The notes: generated by a model from the letters alone, not told the origin. DNA of 64,000 nucleotides from Ceratothoa steindachneri (GCA_963969495.1 OZ018322.1:155970848-156034847), one strand, 5' to 3'. Shown: positions 46,498 to 60,358, counted from the stretch's first letter. Program-made: numbers and translations.

Positions 46498-46731
46498 TTG
46501 CAGGACACGGATTTCAGGCCCAATATTCATCCGGCAGTGCCAATAAACAGGATTAACCAAGACATGAGGTTTGCTATTGGAACTCTCACAGGAGATTCTT
46601 TGCGGATTGTGTGCCTAGAAAGTGAATATGAGCCCTGGCTATACTGTACTTTGGTAGTATGCTGTGGGGCGTTGTTCCTAATTAATTATGGGGGGGATCT
46701 TGCTGATAGTTTGAGAAGGGATTTTTACTGA
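46498..46731 (+). pseudogene. Possible C-terminal fragment of a Jockey-type RT
   Basis: A 77-codon frame contains INRINQDMRFAIGTLTGDS and CLESEYEPWLYCTLVV. In Jockey-type ORF2 proteins the segment after the RT reads LR.A.GAF..SP..S...E.G.PPL..R, which this loosely follows. Short and degenerate; low certainty. Confidence 0.35.
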
Positions 46732-47539
46732 TTGCTGATCTAGTAGAGAAAAGTCAGGGTTTGAGGTGGAGCGATTGATTTCTTGGGTTCAAATGTTAAG
46801 GATGGAAAGAAACTTAATTTACAGTAGGAGTTGTTACTTTGAGGAGGAGAAAGATAGAGGTTGGAAAGGATACTAAATAAGCGAAATGTGAGGAGGGATA
46901 AAAATCTGTGATATTAAGAGCCTGCAAAAAGTCCAGTCCCAAATAAATAAGGCTATCTCTCAAATGGGTTTGACGTCTTTTAGTTTTTTTGTCTTTGTTA
47001 TTGGAATCTTTTTAGTCCGACATGTGATGGCATTTAAGATGGAGTATTATGTGATATATAAAGTGCTTCCTTATCCAAAGCCACGGAATACAAAGGTGGC
47101 TTACTGGACCAGGCATTTAGGATTAATGAGGTTTTCTATACCAAAAGTGTTGCAAACCTGTTGCATTATCGTCTACCTCTTTTTCTAGTGTTTTCTCTCT
47201 TCTTTCTATGAAAAGAACACTATTTTTCACTCGTAATAAGAGTATTCGGTGCCGTAGTCAATAAACAAACTGCTTGTATCGAGTTTTCGCCCTCATTACC
47301 ATGTAGAACAAATGGAACTGGTAACAAAAGTTTAGTGAAGACAAACCTCTTAATCTGGAAGGTAATACTAAATGATTAATAACATTTAAAAAATGTACGA
47401 TAAATCCTCCTTTATGAAAGAAATATAGTTTTCTTTATATAAAACAGAAGCTAGCAATTAATTTTCTTTTTCTCATATCTTCGAAAAAACTGCGATGGAC
47501 GAAGTCTTGATTAGAGAAAATAATGGTGATATTGAAGCA
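46732..47539. other. No gene recognised
   Basis: A 74-codon frame at 46,964 has hydrophobic stretches but no identity. No RNA gene or repeat seen. Confidence 0.35.
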
Positions 47540-47605
47540 GATCTGAGCTCAAAATATTAATTTTCTAAGCTTTCGGATTTATGCAATGTTCCTTCATCAG
47601 AGGAG
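47540..47605 (-). repeat. Penelope-like 3' tail fragment
   Basis: On the minus strand, CTCTGATGAAGGAACATTGC and then ATAAATCCGAAAGCTTAG have the layout (GATGAAGG, CCGAAA, AATT-rich) of the tails after the other Penelope-like fragments here. No coding part is attached. Confidence 0.45.
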
Positions 47606-48039
47606 TTGACAAGAGAATTCTATGTATAGCCGCAGTGCGGTTAGTAGAGTAGTTTCCTTTGAGAGACAAAAAATTAGTCTCATTTGAAATAGTTCAAACT
47701 ACATTCAATTCATAGTTTTTGAAAAAGTAACGGTAATGTACAGTGTCAGTCTCATATGGAATGTGTAAAATAGGTCACAACGCCTTTGCGTCCGACTAAG
47801 TCCAACCTCTGAAGGAAGTAACGGAATTTGCAAGTATATCGACGCGCACAGGTTTAAATGCAAGAGAAAAAATACCCATATACAGGAAATTCCCGCCAGA
47901 ATTGTGACCAAAAGACGATACTGAGGGATGGAGACCCCGGATTGTTTCACGGTTTCTGGTCCTTTGTCACTCATTACTCAAAGAAAACTCCGCAAAGAAA
48001 CTGTATAGCATCAAAACATTAAGCAGAGTGACATGCAAA

Positions 48040-48620
48040 AGTATTTGCACATTTCTGCCTAGAATGGCTGAGATAACACAGAGAGTGGACCGTAGAGATA
48101 TGTTATCATGTCTGATGAATCAAGTTTCTGCCTGAATGTGTATGATGCACGACTTCGGGTTAATCATAAACCTCATAAGACCTTTAAGAAAGATTGTGTG
48201 TAGTGTTAAGTTTAAGCTAGAAGGGGCTCTGTGACCTAGTGTGGGTGTTTTAATTATGCATAATTTTATCCTTTAGGTGAAAAAAATAGGATCAATATGC
48301 CTACATCGATGTGCTATAGGAACAGGTTTTGGCGTTTGACCTTCATCATAACGCAAAAGGAAACTCTTCTTCCATGATGAAAACATGCGTCCACTGGTAT
48401 AGAACTACAACTGTCTCTCATGATGTTAAAAAAATATATAGGACTACCTCGAACAACGTAACGAACGTCAAAGAATACATAAACGAAATCTCATAATCTT
48501 GCCAAGTTTCGAGTATTATCTGATGCAAGTGTAGCTGACAATTGATGTCTCCAAAATCAAGAATCTTGTCCAGTCCATGCCACGCAGCTGTTATCCAGGT
48601 CTTCCACGCTATTAGGTATG
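48040..48620 (+). pseudogene. Tc1-like transposase fragment
   Basis: In shifting plus frames: MSDESSFCLNVYDARLRVNH (the FSDES block with the first catalytic Asp), KPHKTFKKDCV, then a weak FHDENMRPLV (the HDNARPH block with the second catalytic Asp) and DYLEQRN. Order and spacing fit a Tc1-like DDE transposase. Frameshifts and stops are frequent. Terminal repeats were not found. Confidence 0.55.
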
Positions 48621-48652
48621 TTTAATTTCCAGCTGTCTAATCTTATGCCCAG

Positions 48653-48759
<107 letters not shown>

Positions 48760-48897
48760 ACAAAGAAAGCAAGTACAGGATTTGCGGGTGATAATACAAC
48801 CACAGGGCTATGCCATTTTTATTTTCTGTCTTTCAAATAAAATTTGAAGACAGTAAGAAAGATGCAGAAGCCTGATGTAGCTGACTATAAATACATA

Positions 48898-49829
<932 letters not shown>

Positions 49830-50120
49830 TTCAGGGCTAAGATGAGTAAAAGAACTAGAACTTCAACAAGTCCCAGTGTCTTTGGCTCTCCACTTCCAGT
49901 ATTTTCTCACTATGAGCTGCCAACAAAAAAAAGATTGCAAGATATATTCAGTATGTAAAAGACAATAAATACAAGTGGAACAAGGATGTTTTCCTTGAGT
50001 ATCCGAGGCCCTTACTGAGATTTGGAAAAGAGACAGTATTCCAGTTCAGCCGATCAAAATTGTTAAAATCAAATTGCTCCGATTGGTGGAAGAAGCATAT
50101 GTGGTATCAAAACAAGAAAT
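49830..50120 (+). pseudogene. Divergent N-terminal fragment of the transposase-like family (copy C)
   Basis: The plus strand encodes FGSPLPVFSHYELPTKK, a frameshift, YVKDNKYKWNKDVFLE, a second shift, then ALTEIWKRDSIPVQPIKIVK and KLLRLVEEAYVVSKQ. The last part matches KKDIKVWERARIS...KLSRLYEEYLFLKK of copies A and B in spacing and in W-R-I and L-R-L-EE positions. This suggests a third, more diverged family member that supplies the N-terminus ahead of the conserved TAA of copies A and B. Confidence 0.5.
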
Positions 50121-50149
50121 GAATGCCACTCATACATCCATTTCTATTC

Positions 50150-50900
50150 CGATCACCATATTAGTATAAAAAAAGTGTCTTCTATTCTATGTTTCTCCGT
50201 GCCCTTAGAATTGTATCACCCGAATATTTGGAAAAAGAGGTTGATAGGATATATAATAGAGATTTAATTTGTGTTACCATTTCTACGTACTTAAAAATTG
50301 TTATAATTATGCTAAGCGTTCATTTTATCCACCTAATCGTAACATCCCTAAATTTCATGCCTAAAATGTATTAGATTTCCCTTTTATCCAAATTTTAATT
50401 AAATTACCTCGGTTCTAAAACCTTTGAACATAAATGTTATTTTTAAATATGAAAACACTATCCATCGCCTTCTAGTAAAAAATTTCCCCCCAAACCAGGA
50501 ATTGTATATTCTATTGGTTGCAATGATTGTGAAAAATGCTATTAAAAACAGACAAGTAAAGAATTGAATGTTAGAGTTAAACAGGACCAAACTAATGTTC
50601 GTAATCTTTTTCAACAATCTGCATTATTTTTACATAGCTCTATAGTCAGGATCATACTATTCATTGGAATAGTGCTAAACCTGTTATTAAATGTACAAAC
50701 TACATTTCAAGAAATATTTTGGAGTGTATCTCCATTAATACTTTCCCAAATTTAATATTACAACTGGATTGCTTAGCCTACATCTTATCCTATATGATTA
50801 TATTAAGTCACAAATTAAAGTGTTTAAAGAATTTGTACCCCATAGTTAGGGTTTTGATGCAGGTAGCGGTATTATCCTTCCCACTTCTTACTATTTAAGA
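50150..50900 (+). pseudogene. Penelope-like element 4, RT end and GIY-YIG nuclease
   Basis: SMFLRALRIVSPEYLEKEVD then RIYN matches the end of the Penelope-like RT (FLRA-RICSPEYL-EEI). After frameshifts, PKPGIVYSIGCNDCEKCY and KELNVRVKQDQTNVRN form the GIY-YIG start (GIVYSI, with YIG lost to a stop), SALFLH follows, and ISRNILECISIN carries the catalytic Glu. Stops and shifts throughout. It lies immediately upstream of the longest (TA)n of the window. Confidence 0.72.
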
Positions 50901-51006
50901 CATTGAGTGTCCTGACCTACGTTATTTCATGAAGAAGTCTTTGAAAATAAAGACCAAAGCACTCGGAATCGTTTTTCCATTTTTCTTGTGGGTGTTATTT
51001 ATCACA

Positions 51007-51924
<918 letters not shown>

Positions 51925-52130
51925 CTCAGCCCTCTGAATTAACAATTTAGTCACCTTGTTGTGGTTACAAATAAAATATAAAAAATATGAAATACGATGA
52001 AACTAGCAATACTTAAGGACATTCGCATCGAAATAATGATATAATTCAATCGGAAGTAAATAAGTGAGGAAAATAAAATAATAAAGATCCACTGGCATGG
52101 TAAATAGAATAAATATTAGTATGAGGTAGG

Positions 52131-52345
52131 ATTTACAACAATTAGTTGGTTAATATAATACGTGTGTATAAATGAATATGAGTCCTTGTGAACTAAATGT
52201 TTATTCAATACATTAAATATTAGTAAAGTAAAATGATGATTAAAAATATTTATACAGAATAATTAGGTCAAATTTGTACAAAGGGCGTAATAATCATTAA
52301 GATAGCATTTACAACATAACAGTAATTCATTGGTTAAAATAATAC
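52131..52345 (+). repeat. Repeat S, first locus
   Basis: A unit with CATTAAATATTAGTAAAGTA and GGTCAAATTTGTACAAAG recurs at 53,745-53,880. Its end block ATTTACAACA...TTGGTTAA...AATAC occurs twice here (52,131 and 52,307), suggesting a period of about 176 bp. Confidence 0.65.
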
Positions 52346-52369
52346 ATGAGTACTATGAGGAAATAGATG

Positions 52370-53330
52370 CTCCTCTCCCCCTCACATGTGAACCTCTGGT
52401 CTTTTATCACACCGTCCTGTCAGTGGAGGCAGCCTAGCCCGACCGCTTAACTTCCTCCCTTCTCGCCCTCGTCTCGATGAAAAGCTGAACGACCGGCCCA
52501 GACCACAAAATGCTCTAATCAGCTCAGGTCGGCCCCGAGACCCTAACATCGGTTAAAAAAAAATCAAGATTTCCCCAAAGAGCTGGTATTCAATTTCACT
52601 GCGTATGCGAAATTAGAGGAGCGTCGTTCTAAAGCCAGAAAGTCTCTCAGGGCCAGCTTTACGATGCCCTAAGAAAAACCGTTGGAGGAGGAAACTTTTT
52701 GCGCCCGGTCCGCGCATTCCTCCCTCCTGCCCCTACCCCAGTGGGGTAGCGACGTATACAAGCAAATATCTTCGGAAAAACGAGTTAGATTACGTTAGTC
52801 ATCAAGGCGACGAAGTCCCCATCAAGAGGCCCGGGCTACCAACAAAAGGGACTAAGAAGAAGCTCATCCGGAGCTAGTTCCTGGTGGTCACACCGAACTT
52901 TAAGTTAACTTGATTTAAGAAGCAGGTTCCACTAACTTTCGTCAGAGAAATCCCGCTATCCTGGTGGATCTCCAAGTACCAAGATAGTCCTCACCCTTGA
53001 GGAATACCCCAGGTGAACTCTCTCCAGAACTCCCCTAAGGCAAAGGATTCAAACATTGACTCATAGCTCGCTAGTGCCAAGTATTCCCCGAGTAACCTAA
53101 AAAAAAAAGAAATATTCTTTCCCAGTCTCGTGGCCTGATCATTTCCTCCAGAAGCCGGTGTGTCTCTCCATCTGCCACACGCACCAAAGGCCACTGTCGC
53201 TTTAAAGAATTTCCCCCTGTTGAACACAGCTGTAAGCGCGGATCCACGCGTCATCCCGGCAACAGCATTCTTGAGGTGACGTAACAATTGAGTTCAAGGT
53301 CAGTCTTAAACCCTATTCTAGTAGGAATCT
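52370..53330. other. GC-richer block of unknown identity
   Basis: Base composition changes sharply from AT-rich flanks to GC-rich sequence (for example CCGACCGCTTAACTTCCTCC). It contains TGTGAACCTC and ATCACACC motifs, short purine and pyrimidine runs, and no convincing ORF (the 98-codon minus frame at 53,287-52,991 shows no motif). It could be an inserted LTR or other element fragment between repeats R and S. Confidence 0.4.
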
Positions 53331-53744
53331 ATAAAGATATTTAAACCCCGGTATCCGTTTCAGTGTAGGTCAATGTGCATTTTTTATATCAAAGTGAGCT
53401 GTGGGTCAACCATAACTATAAATTCAAATATGTCAGTTATAAAGCCTCACCTAAATTTGTTGAGTTCATTTCTGTATATGTAGTGTGTTAAATTTCATTG
53501 ATTCATGTTTTTTTTTAATTAAAGTTTCAGTTTTTGAAGAAACTAATTTTATTCAATCCTAGAAACGCTAAACAAGATTAAAGAAGTAATAATCAGATAA
53601 TAATAATAATAATAGATAGATACTAATAAAAAATATAGCACTCTTAGAGATAAAACGTAATCGCCGAGTTGTGAAGTACGTAAATAACCCATACGTACGA
53701 ACTCCAATCATCACTCGGTCCTTCCTATACCACGACAAGTATAA

Positions 53745-53880
53745 ATGACATTATATACTAAATGTTAATTCGATACATCCAATATTATTAAAGTAAAATC
53801 ATGATTGAAAATAGCTATACAAGAATTATTAAGTCAAATTTGTATAAAGTGCGCAATACTTAAAACAGTATTTACATGAT
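53745..53880 (+). repeat. Repeat S, second locus
   Basis: Direct-orientation match to 52,190-52,330 with scattered substitutions (TACTAAATGTTAATTCGATA, GTCAAATTTGTATAAAG, ending GTATTTACA). Confidence 0.65.
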
Positions 53881-54274
53881 GAAATTTAAATATACACCTT
53901 ATATATTTCGAAATCTTAAATGATACCTTTTGTAATAGTGGTCAAAAGGTCACTTATGTATGGCTGTGGGTGACCTGAATGCCTGTGTGTGTCAATTCAC
54001 TGTGAACATAGAGGAATAAAGGTGATTCAATTGAGTGCACTTTTTCACTTAATAATACAATGAGAGAGCAAAAATGAATATAGTAAATTGAAAAAATTAA
54101 TTAGTTAACCTAGATAAATAATTGACAAACGAAATAGTCGGGCGAACTTGCAAATCTTGAGTGAATATAGTAAAGCTCATACGAGTTGCATGGCCGTGTG
54201 CATTTGAAAGTTAACTCTTCTAGTCGGTTCTTTAGATGAGTGGCTTCCGCGGTAGCATTACGTGAATGATAATG

Positions 54275-54380
54275 AATGAATCGATGGCGCGTTGCCATAG
54301 TTACCATTATGTGAGTGCAAATGAATTAAGTGAGGCGCATTGCCATAGGTAGCACTATGTAAATGCGAATGAATTAATGC
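54275..54380 (+). repeat. Two-unit tandem repeat of about 50 bp
   Basis: Two adjoining units share GGCGC.TTGCCATAG.TA.CA, CTATGT and TGC.AATGAATTAA segments. Confidence 0.7.
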
Positions 54381-54684
54381 AAAGTGAAGAGCATATATAA
54401 TTTAGCTATCTAGCAAATCGGTTGGAGAGGGGGTTTCCGTCCATATCTGCGGCTGTAGGCTGAAATTGTTGAATTTGCGTCACTTACTGAAGAGTCTTTT
54501 GATTGAGAATGGGGGAGTTGCACGGCACGGACGTTGAGCGTCGCATTGAGTTTATTTGGTGTTTCAGTGAGATGAATTTGGGTTCCTTCTTGGTTGAGAG
54601 AATTTAGGGATGACTCCAGAAAGTTGAGGCGATTGTTCCGTATGATGATGAGATACACTCTGGTTGTCACCACTTGTAGCGAGA

Positions 54685-55101
54685 GAAGTAGTTGATGCTT
54701 ATAGTGAGAGGAGAGATTGATGTTTGTAGAGAGCAGAAAGGTTGTTGCTGGATCACCAGTTCCAAGGTGGAACAAATATTCCTTCTCTGCTATATGACTC
54801 GAGTTGGTTCTTGAGGGTTTCAACAAATAAGTTCGTATTTGGATTTTACCAAAACGTGATGAAAAATAACTTTACTTTAAACTTAGATTTAATAATGAAT
54901 ACCTGCAGCTTTTAAGTCCTATACATCGAAATGGGCGGATCACAACGACGAATACGAAGTAATTTGATCGAGCGAATGGATAATGTGAATAATGCGAATG
55001 TTGAGGATAATGTGAGTGTATGTTTAATGTCCGATGTTTTTTATATGTGTAGAGAAGATGGGCGTGAACAATGGAGTTTCTGGGCAGGAGCTTTGTTTGA
55101 A

Positions 55102-55181
<80 letters not shown>

Positions 55182-55457
55182 AGAGATTGTTTATCAAAGG
55201 AATTTCTATGGTAAGTAAAAGAAATTATGGTAAGAAAACTATAACAAAGTTTTGCTAACAGAGTTCCTGTGTAGCAGACTAGCGTCATTAAACAAATTGA
55301 AGGAAATGGGTAATTAACAGTTTTGTGGAAACGGAGTTTGTTTTGACCCAAAGGAAGATAAACGTGACCAAAGACGTCAAACACAATGAATCGTCAGTCA
55401 TATCGGAACACCGTGTACGAGTGTGTGCAACTTTTGCACGAATGGATCACCACATAT
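54685..55457 (+). repeat. Direct repeat R, copy 2
   Basis: Second copy of 51,265-51,924. It is longer because a (GA)n tract (55,105-55,180) expanded where copy 1 has only GTCAATGATC-like sequence. Confidence 0.8.
55105..55180. repeat. (GA)n microsatellite in repeat R copy 2
   Basis: About 76 bp of pure GA; absent from copy 1 of the repeat. Confidence 0.95.
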
Positions 55458-55474
55458 ATGCAGGAAAGAAACCA

Positions 55475-55540
55475 CAGTGTTAGGATCGATTTATTTGCGA
55501 AAACAGGTTTCGAAGGAGAAATCCGTCATCTTCAATCCCT
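55475..55540 (-). repeat. Penelope-like 3' tail fragment
   Basis: On the minus strand, GATTGAAGATGACGG, CTTCGAAACCTG and GCAAATAAATC follow the tail pattern (GAAGATG, CGAAAC, AATAAA) seen after Penelope-like element 1. No nuclease domain was recognised upstream (55.54-55.9 kb, minus). Confidence 0.5.
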
Positions 55541-55919
55541 GGCAAACTAAGGAAATCAGAAAGATAATTAACTTAGGGAGGGACATACAAATTTTCACGT
55601 CGGAATGTAATTTTATTAACGAAATCGCCAAAATGAATAATGTGAGCTTCAGAGATACTACCAACTAATTTTGAGAAGATGTTCGCTAGCCACTGAGAAA
55701 GTTTCTACGCGTGGAACCCTACACTGGAAATAATCGGTCTAAGTAGATTACCATCGTTATGTGTTTTCGGTAAATAATGCATGTACGATAAAGAGCGATT
55801 GTACAATTTGCACTTGCTAAGTGCGGATGTTAATATCCTTTCTCACTAAAGTTCCAGTTGATGAAATTTTTGATGCTATTATTAAAAACTTGCCTTTGTT
55901 TAACCTAACATTACCCTTA

Positions 55920-57060
55920 CAGTGTAATAAAATTGTAAACTAGGTTTGTTTGTGCGATGTTTATAACTCACATTTCCTGCATTCCCTGGGAACAAGTACA
56001 GCTAGGAATGGGAAAAATTTATCTTCAGTGACATATTGCACCTGAGATCTTAGTAGCGCTTGTTTAGGCTCTCTACTATACGCTCTCGCTTGACCCGTTG
56101 GTTTTTCCCCAGAGGTCTTTTGCATACACCTGTGGATACTTGCTAGGCCCTTAGCTCAGTTTCATCTATTGGCACCTCAAAGTCCTCATCACTTATAAGT
56201 TGACGAATCTGAGATCCTACGAATATGCCTTCTTTAAACTTGGCATCACTTATTTTGGGGAAGATCGCTTTGAGGTACTGGAAACATTACTTGTTATGTT
56301 TCCGTGCTTTGGTAAATTTCTTCATTAGGCCTATTTTTATATCCAGTGGTGGCAAAATGATTTTCTCCTTCTTAACTATGGCTCATGGATTACATTATGG
56401 AGTTTAGGTGTCATAGTTTCCCGAGGGGACCATTCTGTGTGTACATACTCTTCTGATCTGGCTCTACTGTCCCACTTGCGTAGGAAGCACATAAACTTGG
56501 TGTATCCAATTTGTATCCTATTAAGTAGGGCTACTACTTTCAAGTACGCCCCAATTACCCACTCATGCTCTTTGTAACTTATGCTGTCTAGAATAAAAGC
56601 AAGGTTCTCATATGTCTCTCTTAAAATGATTGAGTGAGCAACTGGAACTGAAGGCATGGTGGTCCAAATGTGCAACAGAACCACTTTTATGCTGTAAAAA
56701 GACGCATCTATGAATAATCGACACTCGTTTGGTTCATAGGTCATCTCAAAGGCATAGAATAGGCCTCTGATATCATTACAATAAGTCAAGTTCTTTTAAA
56801 AAGTTAAGAATTCCTGTAAATATGTAGAACGCTTCCTAAATACTGTAATTCAAGCATGTTCATCGAAGAGGTTCCATTGTTGGAGACGCCAGGCCAGGAG
56901 TTCACTCTGTTGCTTAGTAAGTGTTAGATCACGAACTATACAATTGACTTCCGGTTGTGTGATGAGGTGTGGTTTCTTGGTAGCTTCAAGCCTTGCCACA
57001 TATGGTGTATCTTGAGATTCTGAATTGTCTGAGTTGCTCGTGTCATCGCTTGTAGTTTAA
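55920..57060 (-). pseudogene. Pseudogene of a multicopy family of unknown function
   Basis: Minus strand: VARLEATKKPHLITQPEVNC, LTLTKQQSELLAWRLQQWNL, LTYCNDIRGLFYAFEMTY, ECRLFIDASFYSIKVVLLH, MPSVPVAHSIILRETYENLA, HEWVIGAYLKVVALLNRIQI, GYTKFMCFLRKWDSRARSEE, WSPRETMTPKLHNVIHEP. Below 56,376 the frame breaks, but KFKEGIF and IRQLISDEDFE, then a MSLKINF block, can be followed. I have seen proteins of this layout (RLFID.S..S.KAVLLH, GYTKY.CFLC.WDSR) in many copies in arthropod and cnidarian genomes, without an established function; a mobile-element origin is likely. One 137-codon segment stays open. Confidence 0.7.
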
Positions 57061-58235
57061 AGGCAGCTCTGGTACGGGATAACACTTGAATGTCTAACTA
57101 GGCAAATAGCAGACTAAATATGTATCTAGATACAGGATAGATTTCTTGCATTTTCTGTTGAGACCTGCAGTGAAATAAAATAAAATCAGACTAAAAATGG
57201 ATATTACTGGCTGTGATCAGATGCAGAAATAGTGTAAGTAAAACATAGTATGTATTTTGATCTTTATAATTGATACATCTTTTGAAAATATATTAAAGAC
57301 CAGGAAATTAAACACATTGAATACACACCTTTAATATCTGTTAAGCAGAAGTAGCAATCCGTTGAATGGTTATTTAGCTCCCCCCCAGCCCATTGGTATA
57401 CCGAACATGAGGCCAGTCCCTTTGCTCATCACCCAGGCAGAAAGTGAACTTGTACACCTGACACAAGATATGTGAGGTGCTCAGCGTTTGTCCTGGTCAC
57501 CCACTTTACATCCAAAGTACAGATCGATAAAGTTCCTTCACATGTTTACTTTAAAAAATTCCATAGGTAAGGTTGACAAATCCCTTTGGAACACCCCATT
57601 ACATTTATATCAAAATCCGTTTAAAACTTCTAGTCAGTTTCGACCTAATCCTGTTTGCATTTAATCTCTACGGAACCATCAGTGTATTTAACGTAAGTAA
57701 GATGGTAATTTACGAGAAACTGGAGCGCAGAAAGGGACGAATGTTATATTCGTAATTCACACATAAAATACCCCTAGAAAAGTTTATTCTCATTTCCGTT
57801 TTTTTCCATTGTTGTACAGTGTAGTGGAGTCCTTAAGTGAAACTATAATATCTACCAGGCAATGGTTTCGCCACTTCCCGCACGGGGGGAGCTTGCGCTT
57901 CGCTACTAAGATTAAAATTTAAAATCTAACAAAAAGCGGTTACGATTAAATTTTTTTAAATTTTCTGAACTTTGCCAATTATAATAATTTTAAAAAGGAA
58001 CTCTAAACTAAATTTACCCACTTTCAAAATATCATGTCGGTAAAATATATTTATAGAATATATATAAAAATAAATTTTCTGAAGTTCACCATTTATAATT
58101 CTTTGGGTTTTAAAAAATCCGAAAGTTTTGACTTATATTTATTTCTGATGTTTGATAAAAAACATAAGTCATAACTAAACTAAGATGAAATTATTATTCA
58201 AATACTCCAAAACATCCCCTTCTTAAATTATAGAG
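57061..58235. other. No gene recognised
   Basis: AT-rich stretch with no supported feature. Confidence 0.4.
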
Positions 58236-58266
58236 TTAATGATGACGATGATGATGATGATGATGA
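58236..58266. repeat. (GAT)n microsatellite
   Basis: About ten GAT units, one of them GAC. Confidence 0.9.
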
Positions 58267-58289
58267 TTACTTTGGAGCTTATGTTATGA

Positions 58290-58935
58290 CAATTTAGGTT
58301 ACTATCTGATTTATTAGGTCAATTTAATACCTATTAAGTGAATTAATGATTACAAGGTTAATTCATAAATATTAAGTTAACTTATTATCCTACGGTTAAT
58401 CTACATATGTTGGTTAGGTAATATTCTAAAATGTTTTGCTAAAATACGACTTCTTAGATTAATCAATAATGGGACGCCATTTTTGGCATCTCATGAGTCA
58501 ACATATAACTTCATAAATTAATCGATGATTTTCTTGTCAATGGATAACTTAATTGTCAATATATTGATTTCACAGCATAATCAATATTTCTTAAGGTTAA
58601 TTTAAGACTTCATAGGCTAATTCATGATTTTCTAGGTCAATTTATGACTTCATACGTTAATCGATATTTTTTTTAAATTAATTTATAAATTCATAGGGTA
58701 ATTGATTATTTCTTTGTCAATTTATTGATTTCTTAGGTTAGTTGATGAACTCTTTGCCTATTTATGACTTCTTTGGTTAATCGATGATCGCTTGGGTCAC
58801 TTTAGGGCTTCATAGTTTAATGAATGATTTTTAGGTCAATTTATGACTTCATTGGGTAATTAATGATTTCTTACATAAACTTATGTCTTTATAGGTTAAT
58901 CGGTGATTTTTATATCATTGACTTCATTGCTCCTT
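58290..58935 (+). repeat. Degenerate minisatellite, about 40 bp period
   Basis: Successive units follow GACTTCATAGGTTAATCGAT, then GATTTCTTAGGTCAATTTAT, with many substitutions and small indels. The pattern is clearest from 58,600 to 58,930 (about eight units) and fades toward 58,290; about 15 units in all. Not coding. Confidence 0.75.
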
Positions 58936-60065
58936 ATATTCTATTTTACGAAGTAACTCCTTCACCCCAATCCCTATCGGCTGAACTTCAGAAATAGATT
59001 CCATTCTTATTCATTGAATTCCAGTCGTGATTTCAATTTTCTAAAGGCATCCAATTTTTTCTTAAGGAATCACTTTTCTCTCAAAGAAAGGGTGACCGAA
59101 ATATTTTAACTTTGTTTCGTTTTTCTCATATTTAAAATCGGAAGAATTCGTCCCAAATATATTTTTTGTTTAATTGCTTGTATTAAAGATAGTTATGAAA
59201 GTTTTGTACGTGCTTTTACTTTTAAAACTTTTTTCTTTTATCTTAAATTTATGTTGCAGTTTTAAGTTCACTTTCAATTGGCTTTGGGAATTATGTTACT
59301 AGAGACATTTATTTAAGTGACATTGTAGTTTGAAAAAGAAATTCTAGTCATAATATTAAATAAAACTACAGATATATTTTACAACGCTATTTATTAGTAA
59401 TTTTCTGAATGTATTTTCAGTCCTACAATAATTTGGGCTAGATCTGTTCGGCCACACTTTCCTAGGTTATAGACCGAACTATCATTATTAATATTGAATT
59501 CACGTATTATTTCAGAAAGCGCAATACTCATATCAATAGCGATATAATGATTTGACTGCAGCAAATATTTCAAGCTAAAAGAGGCATTCAGATGAGAAAA
59601 ATATGTCAGAAAATGTAAACAAATAATTTACAAATGGATCATTAAATGTTTTTGTGACAATTTTCTCATTAAATTGTTTTGAGGAAATTTGGTAATTTTC
59701 TTCTTTAGTTTAGTTTTTCAGCTGTTTCCTCGAATATGTTCATTAGCTTTGAAAAAACCTTTTTTCTATTTTTTCGGAATATTAATTATTTTCCTTCCTG
59801 CAATCATTCCTTTTCACACTAATCGATGGAGCTCTTATGTCTCTATCTTCCAAGCTTGATGTTCACTGGTTGTCTAATTTTTTTATTAGGTTTTGCCTAT
59901 TTCTCTACTAGAATATTCATGATTACATTTTTTTTTTGCAACATGCTTTGTTCTATATTCATTTGATTAAATACAATATTTTGGGGGTCTCTTAAGTGGC
60001 AGAATTTACGTATTGGCAAAACTATCTTCGAACCCAAATTTGTAGCCATTAAAGATCCCATTAGT
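58936..60065. other. No gene recognised
   Basis: AT-rich with T runs; nothing identifiable. Confidence 0.4.
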
Positions 60066-60358
60066 GGGCTCGGTGGCGTAGGGGTTAGCGTAATGGATTG
60101 TAAATGAGAGTTCCTCTGCTCGATTCCCGACAGGGCTAAGAAGAAATTTAAAAATCCAGTGTTTATTTTCGCTGACGGACGACCCATAGCTCCCAACCTG
60201 CATCGGACCATCATGGAGGCTTATGGTGGCTTCTGGTCCTAAAATTATAATGATGAAAACAAATCCAGGATGATAAAAAGATGATTGGGGCTTCTCTCAG
60301 CGGTTGGATGCAAATGACTGAAATAATGATGATGAGGATGATGAGGATGATAGTTCCC
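60066..60358 (+). repeat. tRNA-derived SINE with (GAT)n-type tail
   Basis: Head GGTGGCGTAGGGGTTAGCG is a good box A, followed about 40 nt later by GCTCGATTCCC, a good box B. A body of about 150 bp with GACGGACGACCC follows, then a tail of ATGATG/AGGATG repeats (about 60,325-60,355). The anticodon stem does not form, so this is a SINE, not a tRNA gene. Confidence 0.7.

Noticed and set aside
54872..55384. Ser-Leu repeat protein and Arg-Glu repeat protein over the (GA)n tract
   Set aside because: Translation of the GA microsatellite inside repeat R.
60066..60140. Functional tRNA gene
   Set aside because: Boxes A and B are good, but the acceptor and anticodon stems do not pair, and a SINE body and tail follow.
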